This document shows, one piece after another, positions 21,455 to 29,749 of a stretch of DNA of 64,000 nt. Position numbers and translations under genes: made by a program. The stretch's first letter is position 1. Every line of letters starts with the position of its first letter. The stretch spans positions 982,105 through 1,046,104 of the forward strand of contig NZ_GL732439.1 in assembly GCF_000187465.1 (NCBI RefSeq), given 5' to 3'. The notes under the pieces are model-generated. The model ran no database searches. It saw nothing but the letters and a program-made list of their open reading frames with translations, and had not been told where the DNA came from. Source of the DNA: Streptococcus infantis ATCC 700779 (GTDB lineage Bacteria > Bacillota > Bacilli > Lactobacillales > Streptococcaceae).

Positions 21455-21862
21455 TTAAATCAATCCTTGAGACTGACGCCATTTATCATAGGTTTCAATG
21501 TCTGTTTTGACCATATTCATACAAAGTCCTACAACAGCCATATCATCCAAGTAGCCTGCTAACGGAATAAAATCTGGAATAATGTCAATTGGGGAAAGGA
21601 AATAAATAAGTGCGCTTAAAACGGCTAAAATAGTCCCATAAGGAACCGTGGTGTATTTTCCTTGAACATAATTTTTCACTAAAGAAATCATGACTGGGAT
21701 CATTGTAAATTTCTTACCAACCAATGGCATCTCTTTAATTTTTTGCTCCAAACGGTACAAAAAATCATCTAATTCATCTTTATCGTTTAATAAGGCCTCA
21801 GATTGCGCATAGCCACTTTCAAGAGCTTCTTTCACTTGCTCTTCACTAAGATTTTCAGACAT
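21455..21862 (-). CDS. YkvA-type DUF1232 membrane protein
   Basis: A 135-aa protein with the DUF1232 signature YFLSPIDIIPDFIPLAGYLDD at about residues 88-108, placed between hydrophobic stretches, and an acidic helical N-terminus. The family is widespread and of unknown function. RBS AGGACAAGATATG is weak. It lies between two accessory genes in the parC-parE interval. Confidence 0.85.
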   Translation of the reverse strand: MSENLSEEQVKEALESGYAQSEALLNDKDELDDFLYRLEQKIKEMPLVGKKFTMIPVMISLVKNYVQGKYTTVPYGTILAVLSALIYFLSPIDIIPDFIPLAGYLDDMAVVGLCMNMVKTDIETYDKWRQSQGLI

Positions 21863-21994
21863 ATCTTGTCCTCCATTTGTATTTATATCCTAATTTTAAA
21901 ACACTGTTGCTTCTTCCATGTGTATTTTTTAAACTAGTTTCTGATTTTTAAACTGATAAGCCTAGTCTGTATTAACTTTATCATTAGAATTTTT

Positions 21995-22618
21995 TTATCT
22001 TTTATCTGGAATCATAGAATGACTTGCACTAATTGCAACATTTTCATCAAGAATATGTTTCAATTCATCCAAAGCTTTTCTAAAATTTGTAATTAAAGCT
22101 GGAGAAATATTCCAACAATCTTGTTCAGTATTAGGAATATTATTTCTATATTTTGTGATTTCCTCATCCATATTTTGTACTCTTGAAAATATAGATTTAG
22201 ATTCTGGCCTAGTTTGCGTCTTATCTTTTATCAATGGATTTTCACATATACTTCTAACTACAGCTAGTTCGATTGTTGTAGAATCTTGTAAAAAATCCTG
22301 TTTTGTTGTCTTTGTTGATAATTTATTAATAGCTTCTTTAGCTCTCACAATTTCATCTCTAAAGAATATCTCCTCTTTTATCTTAGATATTGTTTTTAAT
22401 CTTTGCTCTTCAATATTTTTTACTTCAGTTAGTACTTGAAAATTAATAAAGACAGAGAAAATTCCAATTAATCCAGAAAAGATTCCAATAAATGATATAA
22501 TTCTTTCAGCATCACACACCATCTCATTAGTAGAGCTAAGTGCTAAAAAAAATGATAATCCTAATAAAATTAACACAATTAAACTTACAATTATTTTATT
22601 TCCAATTAATTTTTTCAA
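21995..22618 (-). CDS. Uncharacterised two-TM protein translationally coupled to parE
   Basis: A 207-aa protein with two N-terminal membrane segments (about residues 8-28 and 41-62) and a soluble helical C-terminal domain containing IKEEIFFRDEIVRAKEAINKL. No family is recognised. The start at 22618 is TTG and overlaps the parE stop; GGGGAG lies at suitable distance inside the end of parE. Later ATG codons would remove the first membrane segment. It is markedly AT-rich compared with parE, a sign of separate origin. Confidence 0.7.
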   Translation of the reverse strand: MKKLIGNKIIVSLIVLILLGLSFFLALSSTNEMVCDAERIISFIGIFSGLIGIFSVFINFQVLTEVKNIEEQRLKTISKIKEEIFFRDEIVRAKEAINKLSTKTTKQDFLQDSTTIELAVVRSICENPLIKDKTQTRPESKSIFSRVQNMDEEITKYRNNIPNTEQDCWNISPALITNFRKALDELKHILDENVAISASHSMIPDKR

Positions 22619-24564
22619 AACACCATCTCCCCACTCTCTTCCAACGTAAACTTGACATTATCTTCAATCCACTTACGACGTGGTTCGACCTTATCACCCA
22701 TTAAGACATTGACACGACGTTCTGCACGTGCTAGATCTTCGATTGTAACACGGATAAGAGTTCGAGTTTCTGGATTCATGGTTGTTTCCCAGAGCTGGTC
22801 CGCATTCATTTCACCAAGACCTTTATAGCGTTGGAGCGTTGCGCCTTTGCCGAATTGTTTACGTAGTTCTTCTAGTTCGCCATCCGTCCACGCGTAGGCT
22901 ACTTCTTCTTTCTTTCCTTTACCTTTTGACATCTTGTAAAGAGGCGGAAGGGCGATATAGACATGGCCTGCCTCGACTAGTGGACGCATGTAGCGATAAA
23001 AGAAGGTTAAGAGAAGAGTTTGAATGTGGGCACCATCGGTATCCGCATCGGTCATGATAATGATCTTGTCATAGTTAGCATCTTCAAGGGAGAAATCTGC
23101 CCCAACACCAGCACCGATGGTATAAATCATGGTATTGATTTCTTCATTTTTGAGGATATCAGCCATCTTGGCCTTGGCTGTATTGATCACCTTACCGCGA
23201 AGAGGTAAGATAGCCTGGAATTTACGGTCACGACCTTGTTTGGCAGAGCCACCGGCAGAATCACCCTCGACTAGGTAGAGTTCATTCTTAGCTGGATTTT
23301 TAGACTGGGCTGGCGTTAATTTACCAGAAAGTAATCCCTTGTCTTTCTTATTCTTTTTGCCATTTCGGCTCTCATCACGCGCTTTACGAGCCGCTTCACG
23401 AGCATCACGAGCCTTGATAGCTTTACGAATCAGATTTGAAGCTAGTTCCCCATTTTCCATAAGGAAGAAGGTCAGTTTTTCAGCAACAATACTATCAACG
23501 ATTGGACGAGCTAGTGGACTTCCTAGTTTGTCCTTAGTCTGTCCTTCAAATTGCAAATGTTCTTCAGGAACCAAGATAGAAAGAACAGCTGACAATCCTT
23601 CACGGTAATCTGACCCTTCAAGATTTTTATCTTTTTCCTTGAGAAGCCCCGTCTTACGTGCATAGTCATTCATAACCTTGGTAATGGCTGACTTCAGTCC
23701 TGTCTCATGCGTTCCACCGTCTTTGGTACGGACGTTATTGACAAAGGATAAGATGTTATCTGAAAATCCATCATTATACTGGAGGGCAACTTCTACTTGG
23801 AAACCATTGTCTTCTCCTTCAAAGTAAAGGACTGGCGTCAAGGTTTCCTTGTCTTCGTTAAGATAAGAAACAAAGTCCTGTACCCCATTCACATAATGGA
23901 ACTCGATTGCTTCATCTGTTCGCTTGTCCGTTAATGACAAGGTTACATTCTTCAAGAGAAAGGCTGACTCATTGAGACGCTCTGAAATAGTATTGTACTT
24001 AAAGTCTGTCGTAGAAAAGATGCTGGCATCTGGCATGAAGGTCACTTTGGTACCTGTCTTAGATTTAGGTGCAGTCCCAATCTTTTCTAGAGTGGTAACT
24101 GGCTTGCCTCCATTTTCAAAACGTTGTCTATAAACTGCGCCATCACGAGTAATTTCTACCTCTAACCAACTAGAGAGGGCATTGACGACAGAAGATCCAA
24201 CCCCGTGGAGACCTCCTGATGTCTTATAACCACCCTGACCGAATTTTCCTCCGGCGTGAAGGATGGTAAAGATAACCTCAACCGTTGGAATTCCCATAGC
24301 GTGCATTCCAGTCGGCATTCCACGTCCGTGGTCTTGAACCGTTAAACTTCCGTCTTTATTAATGGTCACATCGATCCGGTCACCAAATCCAGACAAGGCC
24401 TCATCGACAGCATTATCGACGATTTCCCAGACAAGGTGGTGGAGACCAGCACCGTCAGTCGATCCGATATACATCCCTGGACGTTTACGGACCGCATCCA
24501 ACCCTTCTAACACCTGGATGGCATCATCATTATAATTGTTAATATTGATTTCCTTTTTTGACAC
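22615..24564 (-). CDS. parE: DNA topoisomerase IV subunit B
   Basis: ParE is the ATPase subunit of topoisomerase IV. The 649-aa protein has the GHKL ATP-binding motifs (EIVDNAVDEAL, DHGRGMPTG, GGLHGVGSSVVNALS) and the TOPRIM motifs LVEGDSAGGSAKQGRD and DADTDGAH. Asp435 and Ile460, positions linked to quinolone resistance, are wild type. The start is GTG at 24564, preceded by GGAGGTTCCTT, and gives MSKKEININN. The C-terminus ends EESGEMVF, a slightly altered end compared with the pneumococcal protein as I recall it, next to the inserted accessory gene. Confidence 0.97.
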   Translation of the reverse strand: MSKKEININNYNDDAIQVLEGLDAVRKRPGMYIGSTDGAGLHHLVWEIVDNAVDEALSGFGDRIDVTINKDGSLTVQDHGRGMPTGMHAMGIPTVEVIFTILHAGGKFGQGGYKTSGGLHGVGSSVVNALSSWLEVEITRDGAVYRQRFENGGKPVTTLEKIGTAPKSKTGTKVTFMPDASIFSTTDFKYNTISERLNESAFLLKNVTLSLTDKRTDEAIEFHYVNGVQDFVSYLNEDKETLTPVLYFEGEDNGFQVEVALQYNDGFSDNILSFVNNVRTKDGGTHETGLKSAITKVMNDYARKTGLLKEKDKNLEGSDYREGLSAVLSILVPEEHLQFEGQTKDKLGSPLARPIVDSIVAEKLTFFLMENGELASNLIRKAIKARDAREAARKARDESRNGKKNKKDKGLLSGKLTPAQSKNPAKNELYLVEGDSAGGSAKQGRDRKFQAILPLRGKVINTAKAKMADILKNEEINTMIYTIGAGVGADFSLEDANYDKIIIMTDADTDGAHIQTLLLTFFYRYMRPLVEAGHVYIALPPLYKMSKGKGKKEEVAYAWTDGELEELRKQFGKGATLQRYKGLGEMNADQLWETTMNPETRTLIRVTIEDLARAERRVNVLMGDKVEPRRKWIEDNVKFTLEESGEMVF

Positions 24565-24593
24565 AAGGAACCTCCTATTTGTTCATCTTTACT

Positions 24594-24622
24594 ATTTTAC
24601 AGGTTTTCTAGGGATTTTGCAA
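24594..24622 (-). promoter_or_regulatory. parE promoter
   Basis: TTGCAA and TAAAAT are separated by exactly 17 bases on the minus strand. The predicted leader is about 25 bases and contains the GGAGG of parE. Confidence 0.65.
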
Positions 24623-24694
24623 AATTTTTCTAGTTAAAAAGCCTATTCCCAAGTCTTTTTTAGCAAAAACATCACCTAGTTATACCAAAAAAAG

Positions 24695-24717
24695 AAACCA
24701 AGACAAAATCTTAGTTT
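24695..24717 (-). terminator. Terminator of the amino-acid ABC operon
   Basis: AAACTAAGA pairs with TCTTGGTTT (with a G-T pair) and is followed on the minus strand by CTTTTTTTGG. The stem overlaps the stop codon of the binding-protein gene. Confidence 0.7.
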
Positions 24718-25553
24718 TCTTTTCCTTTAATTTGGTTTGTAGCCACATCTTCACCAAACCATTTCTTGCTTATTTCTTGGAATTTACCTTCTTGATAGAG
24801 TTCTTCAAAAGCTTTATTCAAATTCGCTAACAAGGTCTTATCAGCTGGTCTCACACCAACTGCAAAAGACTCACTCTCAAAACCAGCAGGAATAATCTCA
24901 TACTGATCTAAAATTCCTTCAGTTTCAAGATAATAATTGGCGTAAACACGGTCGATTAAAAGGGCATCAATCCGATCATTTTGCAAGTCAATCAAGGCTT
25001 CGTTAAAACTCTGATATTGGTTGGCTTTTTGATCTTTTACGATATTTTTTAAAAGTTCTGGTCGGGCTTCGAAATCTATATAACCAGAAGATCCTGCCTG
25101 GGCACCCAAAACCTTTCCTGTCATATCAGACACTGATTGTATATTCTGAGATTTCTTAGAGACTAGAACCTGCTGGTTCTCCATGTAAGGAATGGTAAAA
25201 GCAACCTTCTCACGGCGTTCATCAGTCGCTGAATATCCATTCCAGATAGCATCAATGGTGCCATTTTGAAGTTCTGTTTCCTTCATATCCCAATCAATGG
25301 GTTGAAACTGAACCTTAAAGCCAAGTTTCTCAGAAACAGCTTGGGCTAAATCAATATCAAATCCAACATATTGCCCATTCTTTTCTTCAAAGCCCATGGG
25401 AACAAAAGTATTGTCAAATCCAATAGTAATGCTTTCTTGTTGTTGGTATTTTTCCCAATTATCTACTTTAGGATTGCTAGCTTTTTGCGTGCATCCTACC
25501 AGGAAAAAAGCAAGAAAGAATACCAAAACAAGGCTGATTTTCTTTCGATTCAT
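24711..25553 (-). CDS. Amino-acid ABC transporter substrate-binding lipoprotein
   Basis: A 280-aa family 3 solute-binding protein. The signal peptide ends in the lipobox FLVGCT and the mature part starts with TQKASNPKVDNW. Typical motifs are GFDNTFVPMGFEEKNGQYVGFDIDLAQAVSEKLG and DWDMKETELQNGTIDAIWNG. The specificity (polar amino acid or cystine) cannot be fixed. The ATG at 25553 is preferred to a GTG two codons upstream because AGGAGG lies five bases before it. It is the last gene of a permease-ATPase-binding protein operon. Confidence 0.92.
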   Translation of the reverse strand: MNRKKISLVLVFFLAFFLVGCTQKASNPKVDNWEKYQQQESITIGFDNTFVPMGFEEKNGQYVGFDIDLAQAVSEKLGFKVQFQPIDWDMKETELQNGTIDAIWNGYSATDERREKVAFTIPYMENQQVLVSKKSQNIQSVSDMTGKVLGAQAGSSGYIDFEARPELLKNIVKDQKANQYQSFNEALIDLQNDRIDALLIDRVYANYYLETEGILDQYEIIPAGFESESFAVGVRPADKTLLANLNKAFEELYQEGKFQEISKKWFGEDVATNQIKGKEN

Positions 25554-25562
25554 AGACACCTC

Positions 25563-26192
25563 CTACTTAGGCTCTACTTTGAGAATCTGGTCAGCAATAT
25601 TCTCTGCAAACTGGAGATCGTGAGTCACGACAATCTGAGTCATGCCTAATTCTCGATTTTGTAGAATCAGTTTTTCAACCTCGAGACGCAACTCAGGGTC
25701 AAGGGCTGAAGTTGGTTCGTCATACCCAATCACTTCGGGATCTATCATCATAGCGCGTGCTAAGGCAACCCGTTGCTTTTGACCACCAGATAATGAGTAT
25801 GGATAGGCATCTGCATGAGCTTCGAGTCCTAGACGAGTTAATAAGTCGACCGCCTTCTTCTTAGCATCCGCTTCAGACATCCCCATAGTCTTGATGGGTG
25901 ACAATATCAAGTTCTCCATAACGGATAAGTGAGGAAAAAGCTGAAAATCTTGAAACACAAAACCTAACAAGTGACGCTTTTCAAGTTCATCCAAAGGTAG
26001 GGATTCTCCATTATAAAAAATCTCACCTGAATCAATGGTTTCAAGTCCAGCTAACATTCTAAGTAAGGTTGTCTTCCCACCACCAGAAGGTCCAACAATA
26101 GCCAAAATCTGCTTTTCAGGAATTGTTAAATTGAAATTGGATAAAATTTCTTTTTTTCCAAATTTTTTGCTGATATTTTTTAACTCTAACAT
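25563..26192 (-). CDS. Amino-acid ABC transporter ATP-binding protein
   Basis: A 209-aa ABC ATPase of the polar amino acid uptake type. Walker A GPSGGGKTTL, signature YSLSGGQKQR, Walker B VIGYDEPTSALDP and switch His in VVTHDLQF are all present. It is shorter than the usual 240 aa, with a compact C-terminus ending QILKVEPK. The start at 26192 (MLELKNISKKFG) is preceded by GGAGGTTATCC; the longer frame would overlap the permease gene. Confidence 0.94.
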   Translation of the reverse strand: MLELKNISKKFGKKEILSNFNLTIPEKQILAIVGPSGGGKTTLLRMLAGLETIDSGEIFYNGESLPLDELEKRHLLGFVFQDFQLFPHLSVMENLILSPIKTMGMSEADAKKKAVDLLTRLGLEAHADAYPYSLSGGQKQRVALARAMMIDPEVIGYDEPTSALDPELRLEVEKLILQNRELGMTQIVVTHDLQFAENIADQILKVEPK

Positions 26193-26202
26193 GGATAACC
26201 TC

Positions 26203-26844
26203 CTATCTATAGTAGCTAAACTTTTTCTCAAGTTTCTTAGCTATAATCGTAACAATACCAATCATGAGAAGATAGATAGCTCCTGCTAGAAACATTGGAA
26301 TCAAGCTCGCATCACGATTGGCTGCAGTACGACTAGCTAGGATTAAATCTGAAATACCGAGTGCATAGACCAAAGAAGTATCTTTAACCAAACTCATAAC
26401 CTCGTTAAATACACTTGGTAAAACAATCTTAGTGACCTGAGGCAAGATAATATAGCGGACGGTATCGATAGGTTTGAATTTCAAAACCTTAGCTGCTTCA
26501 TATTGTCCTTGAGGAATCGTTGCAATCCCTCCACGGAATATTTCTGCAAAATAGGCTGCATAATTAAGCGTGAAAGCAATAATCGCTGCTGGTACCCGAT
26601 CAAGTCGAATCCCGATACTTGGAAGAACATAATAAATAAAAATCAACTGCAAGAGCAATGGTGTACCACGCATCACCCAGATATAAACATCAATCATGTA
26701 ATGGAGGGGTTTCCAATGGACCTGTAAGCAAAAGGCAACCAAAATACCTAAAGGAATTGAAAAGAGTAAGACCAGTGCAAATACTTGTAAAGTCATTGTC
26801 GCACCGCTCAATAAACTAGGTAATATCTCAAATAAGTAAGACAT
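26203..26844 (-). CDS. Amino-acid ABC transporter permease
   Basis: A 213-aa inner-membrane permease of the HisM/GlnP type with about five membrane segments. The EAA loop motif is seen in QYEAAKVLKFKPIDTVRYIILPQ, and the N-terminal conserved LPSLLSGATMTLQVF is typical. Start at 26844 (MSYLFEILPS) with AGGAGGTGGAAT upstream. It is the first gene of its operon. Confidence 0.93.
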   Translation of the reverse strand: MSYLFEILPSLLSGATMTLQVFALVLLFSIPLGILVAFCLQVHWKPLHYMIDVYIWVMRGTPLLLQLIFIYYVLPSIGIRLDRVPAAIIAFTLNYAAYFAEIFRGGIATIPQGQYEAAKVLKFKPIDTVRYIILPQVTKIVLPSVFNEVMSLVKDTSLVYALGISDLILASRTAANRDASLIPMFLAGAIYLLMIGIVTIIAKKLEKKFSYYR

Positions 26845-26872
26845 ATTCCACCTCCTAAAAATAATTGTTCCT

Positions 26873-26900
26873 ATTATAGCATAAATAAACATTAAATCAA
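26873..26900 (-). promoter_or_regulatory. Promoter of the amino-acid ABC operon
   Basis: On the minus strand TTGATT and a perfect TATAAT are 16 bases apart, with an extended -10 (TGCTATAAT). The leader is about 20 bases. Confidence 0.7.
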
Positions 26901-26925
26901 GTTTTTCAGAAATTTTCATGAATTT
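26901..26925 (-). promoter_or_regulatory. Possible overlapping pair of degenerate CodY boxes
   Basis: Two 15-base segments overlapping by five bases (26901-26915 and 26911-26925) each match the CodY consensus with about three mismatches, and the first abuts the -35 of the amino-acid transporter. Overlapping weak CodY sites are known in other Firmicutes. Regulation by CodY here is inference. Confidence 0.4.
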
Positions 26926-26966
26926 TTAAAACTTTAGCCTTTATTTTTGAATAAAAATGGTACTCA

Positions 26967-26997
26967 TGATAAACTTATCAACTTTGATAAAGTATCA
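26967..26997. promoter_or_regulatory. Paired inverted repeats between the ABC operon and plsY
   Basis: Two neighbouring palindromes, TGATAAACTTATCA (26967-26980) and TGATAAAGTATCA (26985-26997), lie between divergent promoters. They look like a dimeric operator. The TTTGATA half resembles FabT-type boxes, which would suit the lipid gene plsY, but the spacing differs and this is only a suggestion. Confidence 0.4.
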
Positions 26998-27048
26998 GAT
27001 GTCACAGCTAGTAAACAGATTCAGTTCCGTTTCTCTCCTAATTCATGG

Positions 27049-27054
27049 TATAAT
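27049..27054 (+). promoter_or_regulatory. plsY promoter with predicted leaderless start
   Basis: TGGTATAAT is a perfect extended -10. It is followed by only six bases before ATGATG, so transcription should start at or next to the start codon. No Shine-Dalgarno precedes the ATG. Confidence 0.65.
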
Positions 27055-27060
27055 AGAAAC

Positions 27061-27702
27061 ATGATGACAATAGTATTATTAATTTTAGCTTATTTATTGG
27101 GTTCAATTCCTTCAGGCTTGTGGATTGGACAAATATTCTTTAACATCAATCTAAGAGAACATGGATCTGGGAATACTGGAACGACCAATACCTTTCGAAT
27201 CTTAGGCAAAAAAGCTGGAATGGCAACCTTTGTAATTGATTTCTTTAAAGGTACTTTGGCTACTCTACTTCCACTAATCTTTCATGTGCAGGGAGTTTCA
27301 CCAATCGTCTTTGGACTTTTAGCAGTCATTGGACATACCTTCCCTATCTTTGCAAAATTTAAGGGTGGTAAAGCTGTTGCAACCAGCGCAGGAGTTATTT
27401 TTGGTTTTGCTCCTCTCTTTTGCCTATACCTTGCAGTCATTTTCTTTGGAATCCTTTATCTGGGAAGTATGATTTCCCTCTCTAGTATTTCAGCTGCTAT
27501 TGCTGCGATTATTGGAGTCCTTCTGTTTCCTCTCTTTGGATTTATTTTAACTAGTTATGACCTACTTTTTACTGTGATTATTATTGGTCTTGCCAGTCTA
27601 GTAATTGTACGCCACAAGGACAATATCAAACGTATACAAAGTAAAACAGAAAATCTCATTCCTTGGGGACTTAACCTAACGCACCAAGAACCAAAAAAAT
27701 AA
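27061..27702 (+). CDS. plsY: Glycerol-3-phosphate acyltransferase PlsY
   Basis: PlsY is the membrane acyltransferase that moves acyl groups from acyl-phosphate to glycerol-3-phosphate, the first step of phospholipid synthesis. The 213-aa protein has about five membrane segments and the conserved motifs [25 protein letters not shown] and [21 protein letters not shown]. The start at 27061 ([15 protein letters not shown]) fits the family; upstream in-frame residues (from 26947) show no similarity and lie in the promoter. The mRNA appears leaderless. Confidence 0.96.
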   Translation: MMTIVLLILAYLLGSIPSGLWIGQIFFNINLREHGSGNTGTTNTFRILGKKAGMATFVIDFFKGTLATLLPLIFHVQGVSPIVFGLLAVIGHTFPIFAKFKGGKAVATSAGVIFGFAPLFCLYLAVIFFGILYLGSMISLSSISAAIAAIIGVLLFPLFGFILTSYDLLFTVIIIGLASLVIVRHKDNIKRIQSKTENLIPWGLNLTHQEPKK

Positions 27703-27727
27703 AACGTCAGTTTCAACTGACGTTTTT
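27701..27727. terminator. Bidirectional terminator between plsY and nupQ
   Basis: AAAACGTCAGTT and AACTGACGTTTT form a perfect 12-bp stem with a 2-nt loop, with A and T runs on the two sides. It closes plsY on the plus strand and the nucleoside operon on the minus strand. Confidence 0.9.
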
Positions 27728-27731
27728 TATG

Positions 27732-28688
27732 TTATTTAGACTTGATATAGTTGATACCATCTGCCTTCGGCGCAACAGCTTTACCAAAGAAGGCTGCTAG
27801 GACGACAATGGTCAAGAGATATGGTGCTATTTGCAAGTAAACGGCTGGTACTCCTTGCAAGAATGGAAGCTGAGAACCGATAACTGCCAAACTTTGTGAT
27901 AGCCCAAAGAAAAGACTTGAAAGCATAGCACCAACAGGATTCCATTTACCAAAGATCATGGCTGCAAGAGCGATAAATCCAGGCCCTACGATAGTTGTAA
28001 CTGAGAAGTTGACGGAGATTGACTGAGCGTAAATAGCTCCTCCGATTCCTCCAAGGAAGCCTGAAATCACAACTCCAAGATATCTCATCTTGTAGACATT
28101 GATACCCAAAGTATCTGCTGCTTGTGGGTGTTCACCAACTGAACGAAGGCGAAGTCCAAAGCGAGTCTTAAAGAGGATAAACCAAGCTAGGAATGAGAAA
28201 GCAATTGCTAGGTAACCTAGTAGACTAGTTGACTTGAAGAAGATATCTCCGATAACAGGGATATTAGCTAATACTGGGAAGTCAAAACGACCAAAAGTTT
28301 GCGTTAAGTTATCCGTTTGTCCCTTATTATAAAGCACCTTCACCAAGAAAACTGCCAAGGCTGGCGCCATCAAGTTAAGCACAGTACCACTGACAACATG
28401 GTCTGCACGGAAATGAACTGTAGCTACTGCGTGAACGAGCGAGAAGATAGCTCCGACTAATCCACCAACTAGAAGAGCTAACCAAGGAGTTAATGCTCCC
28501 AAATCTTGAGCAAATTCAAGGTTAAAAACAACTCCAGAAAAGGCACCTATGACCATGATTCCTTCAAGACCAACGTTAACAACTCCACCACGTTCTGAGA
28601 AAACTCCTCCGATACTTGTGAAAATAAGTGGTGCTGCATAAATCAACATCGAAGAAACCATAAGGGTTAACATTGTTGTAATCGACAT
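27732..28688 (-). CDS. nupQ: Nucleoside ABC transporter permease NupQ
   Basis: A 318-aa permease of the BPD_transp_2 family with about nine hydrophobic segments. Typical motifs are ERGGVVNVGLEGIMVIGAF near the N-terminus and RSVGEHPQAADTLGINV in the cytoplasmic loop. It pairs with NupP and the double ATPase NupO to import nucleosides captured by the BmpA-like lipoprotein. It is the last gene of the operon, two bases after nupP. Confidence 0.9.
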   Translation of the reverse strand: MSITTMLTLMVSSMLIYAAPLIFTSIGGVFSERGGVVNVGLEGIMVIGAFSGVVFNLEFAQDLGALTPWLALLVGGLVGAIFSLVHAVATVHFRADHVVSGTVLNLMAPALAVFLVKVLYNKGQTDNLTQTFGRFDFPVLANIPVIGDIFFKSTSLLGYLAIAFSFLAWFILFKTRFGLRLRSVGEHPQAADTLGINVYKMRYLGVVISGFLGGIGGAIYAQSISVNFSVTTIVGPGFIALAAMIFGKWNPVGAMLSSLFFGLSQSLAVIGSQLPFLQGVPAVYLQIAPYLLTIVVLAAFFGKAVAPKADGINYIKSK

Positions 28689-28690
28689 CC

Positions 28691-29749
28691 TTATTTACCT
28701 CCTTTAAGTTGTTTTCTTGGTTTGACAAAGCGTTCGATGATGTAGTGAACGCTGACAAAGAAGATAATTGAGGCTGTAACGATACTTACAAGCTCAGATG
28801 GTACTTGTGCAGCATTCATACCAGGGGCTCCAACTTGAAGAACACTGAAAAGGAAGGCTGCAAATAGAATTCCAACTGGTGAGTTTGAAGCAAGTAGGCT
28901 TACTGCCATACCGTTAAATCCGATTGCTAATGATGAACCTTGAACATAAACGTTTTGGAAGGTACCAAGTCCTTCTACTGCGCCACCAAGTCCTGCAAGG
29001 GCACCAGAAATAATCATTGATAGAATAATGGTGCGTTTCGCTGAAATACCTGCGTATTCAGAAGCATTTGGATTGAGACCAACTGCACGGATTTCAAAAC
29101 CAAGAGTTGTTTTCTTGAGCAAGAACCAGATAACTACTACTGCTATGATTGCAAAGAAAATTCCAATGTTCATACGAGAGTTTCCAGTCAACTCAGCAAG
29201 CCATGGTGTCTGATAGGTTGCATTTGCACTAACACGAATGGATGAGTCAGTACTTTGCATGATTTCTTTAGGGAAGTGATGAATAAAGGCATTGCCCACA
29301 TAAAGAACAATGTAGTTCATCATGATGGTTACAATAACTTCAGATGTCCCAAGGTAGGCTCTTAAAATACCAGGAATAGCACCAACGATTCCTCCTGCAA
29401 CTAAGGCAATTACAATCGTCGCAAGAATCATCAATGGTCGTGGCAAATCTGGGAAAGAGAGGGCGAACCAGCCACTCATAACCCAACCTGCGAGAGCTTG
29501 TCCTGGAAGACCAACGTTAAAGAAACCAGCACGACTTGCAACTGCAAATCCAAGGGCAATCAGAATTAAAGGTCCCATAGCACGGAAGATTTCACCGATT
29601 CCACGAACACTACCAAAGGCTGTGTAGAATAATTCTTCATAACCCCAGATAGCATCGTAACCGAAAATCCACATGACGATGGCTCCGAGTAGAATTCCTA
29701 AAATAACAGAAATCAAAGGAACCGAAATTTGTTGTAATTTTTTAGACAT
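28691..29749 (-). CDS. nupP: Nucleoside ABC transporter permease NupP
   Basis: A 352-aa permease of the same family as NupQ, with the motifs AGFFNVGLPGQALAGW and RAVGLNPNASEYAGIS. The start at 29749 (MSKKLQQISVP) has AAAGGAGAAG upstream and overlaps the end of nupO by eight bases. A longer frame to 29776 adds only residues inside nupO. Confidence 0.9.
   Translation of the reverse strand: MSKKLQQISVPLISVILGILLGAIVMWIFGYDAIWGYEELFYTAFGSVRGIGEIFRAMGPLILIALGFAVASRAGFFNVGLPGQALAGWVMSGWFALSFPDLPRPLMILATIVIALVAGGIVGAIPGILRAYLGTSEVIVTIMMNYIVLYVGNAFIHHFPKEIMQSTDSSIRVSANATYQTPWLAELTGNSRMNIGIFFAIIAVVVIWFLLKKTTLGFEIRAVGLNPNASEYAGISAKRTIILSMIISGALAGLGGAVEGLGTFQNVYVQGSSLAIGFNGMAVSLLASNSPVGILFAAFLFSVLQVGAPGMNAAQVPSELVSIVTASIIFFVSVHYIIERFVKPRKQLKGGK

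Noticed and set aside
15817..24564. Quinolone-resistance mutations in ParC or ParE
   Set aside because: ParC Ser79 and Asp83 and ParE Asp435 and Ile460 are the usual wild-type residues.
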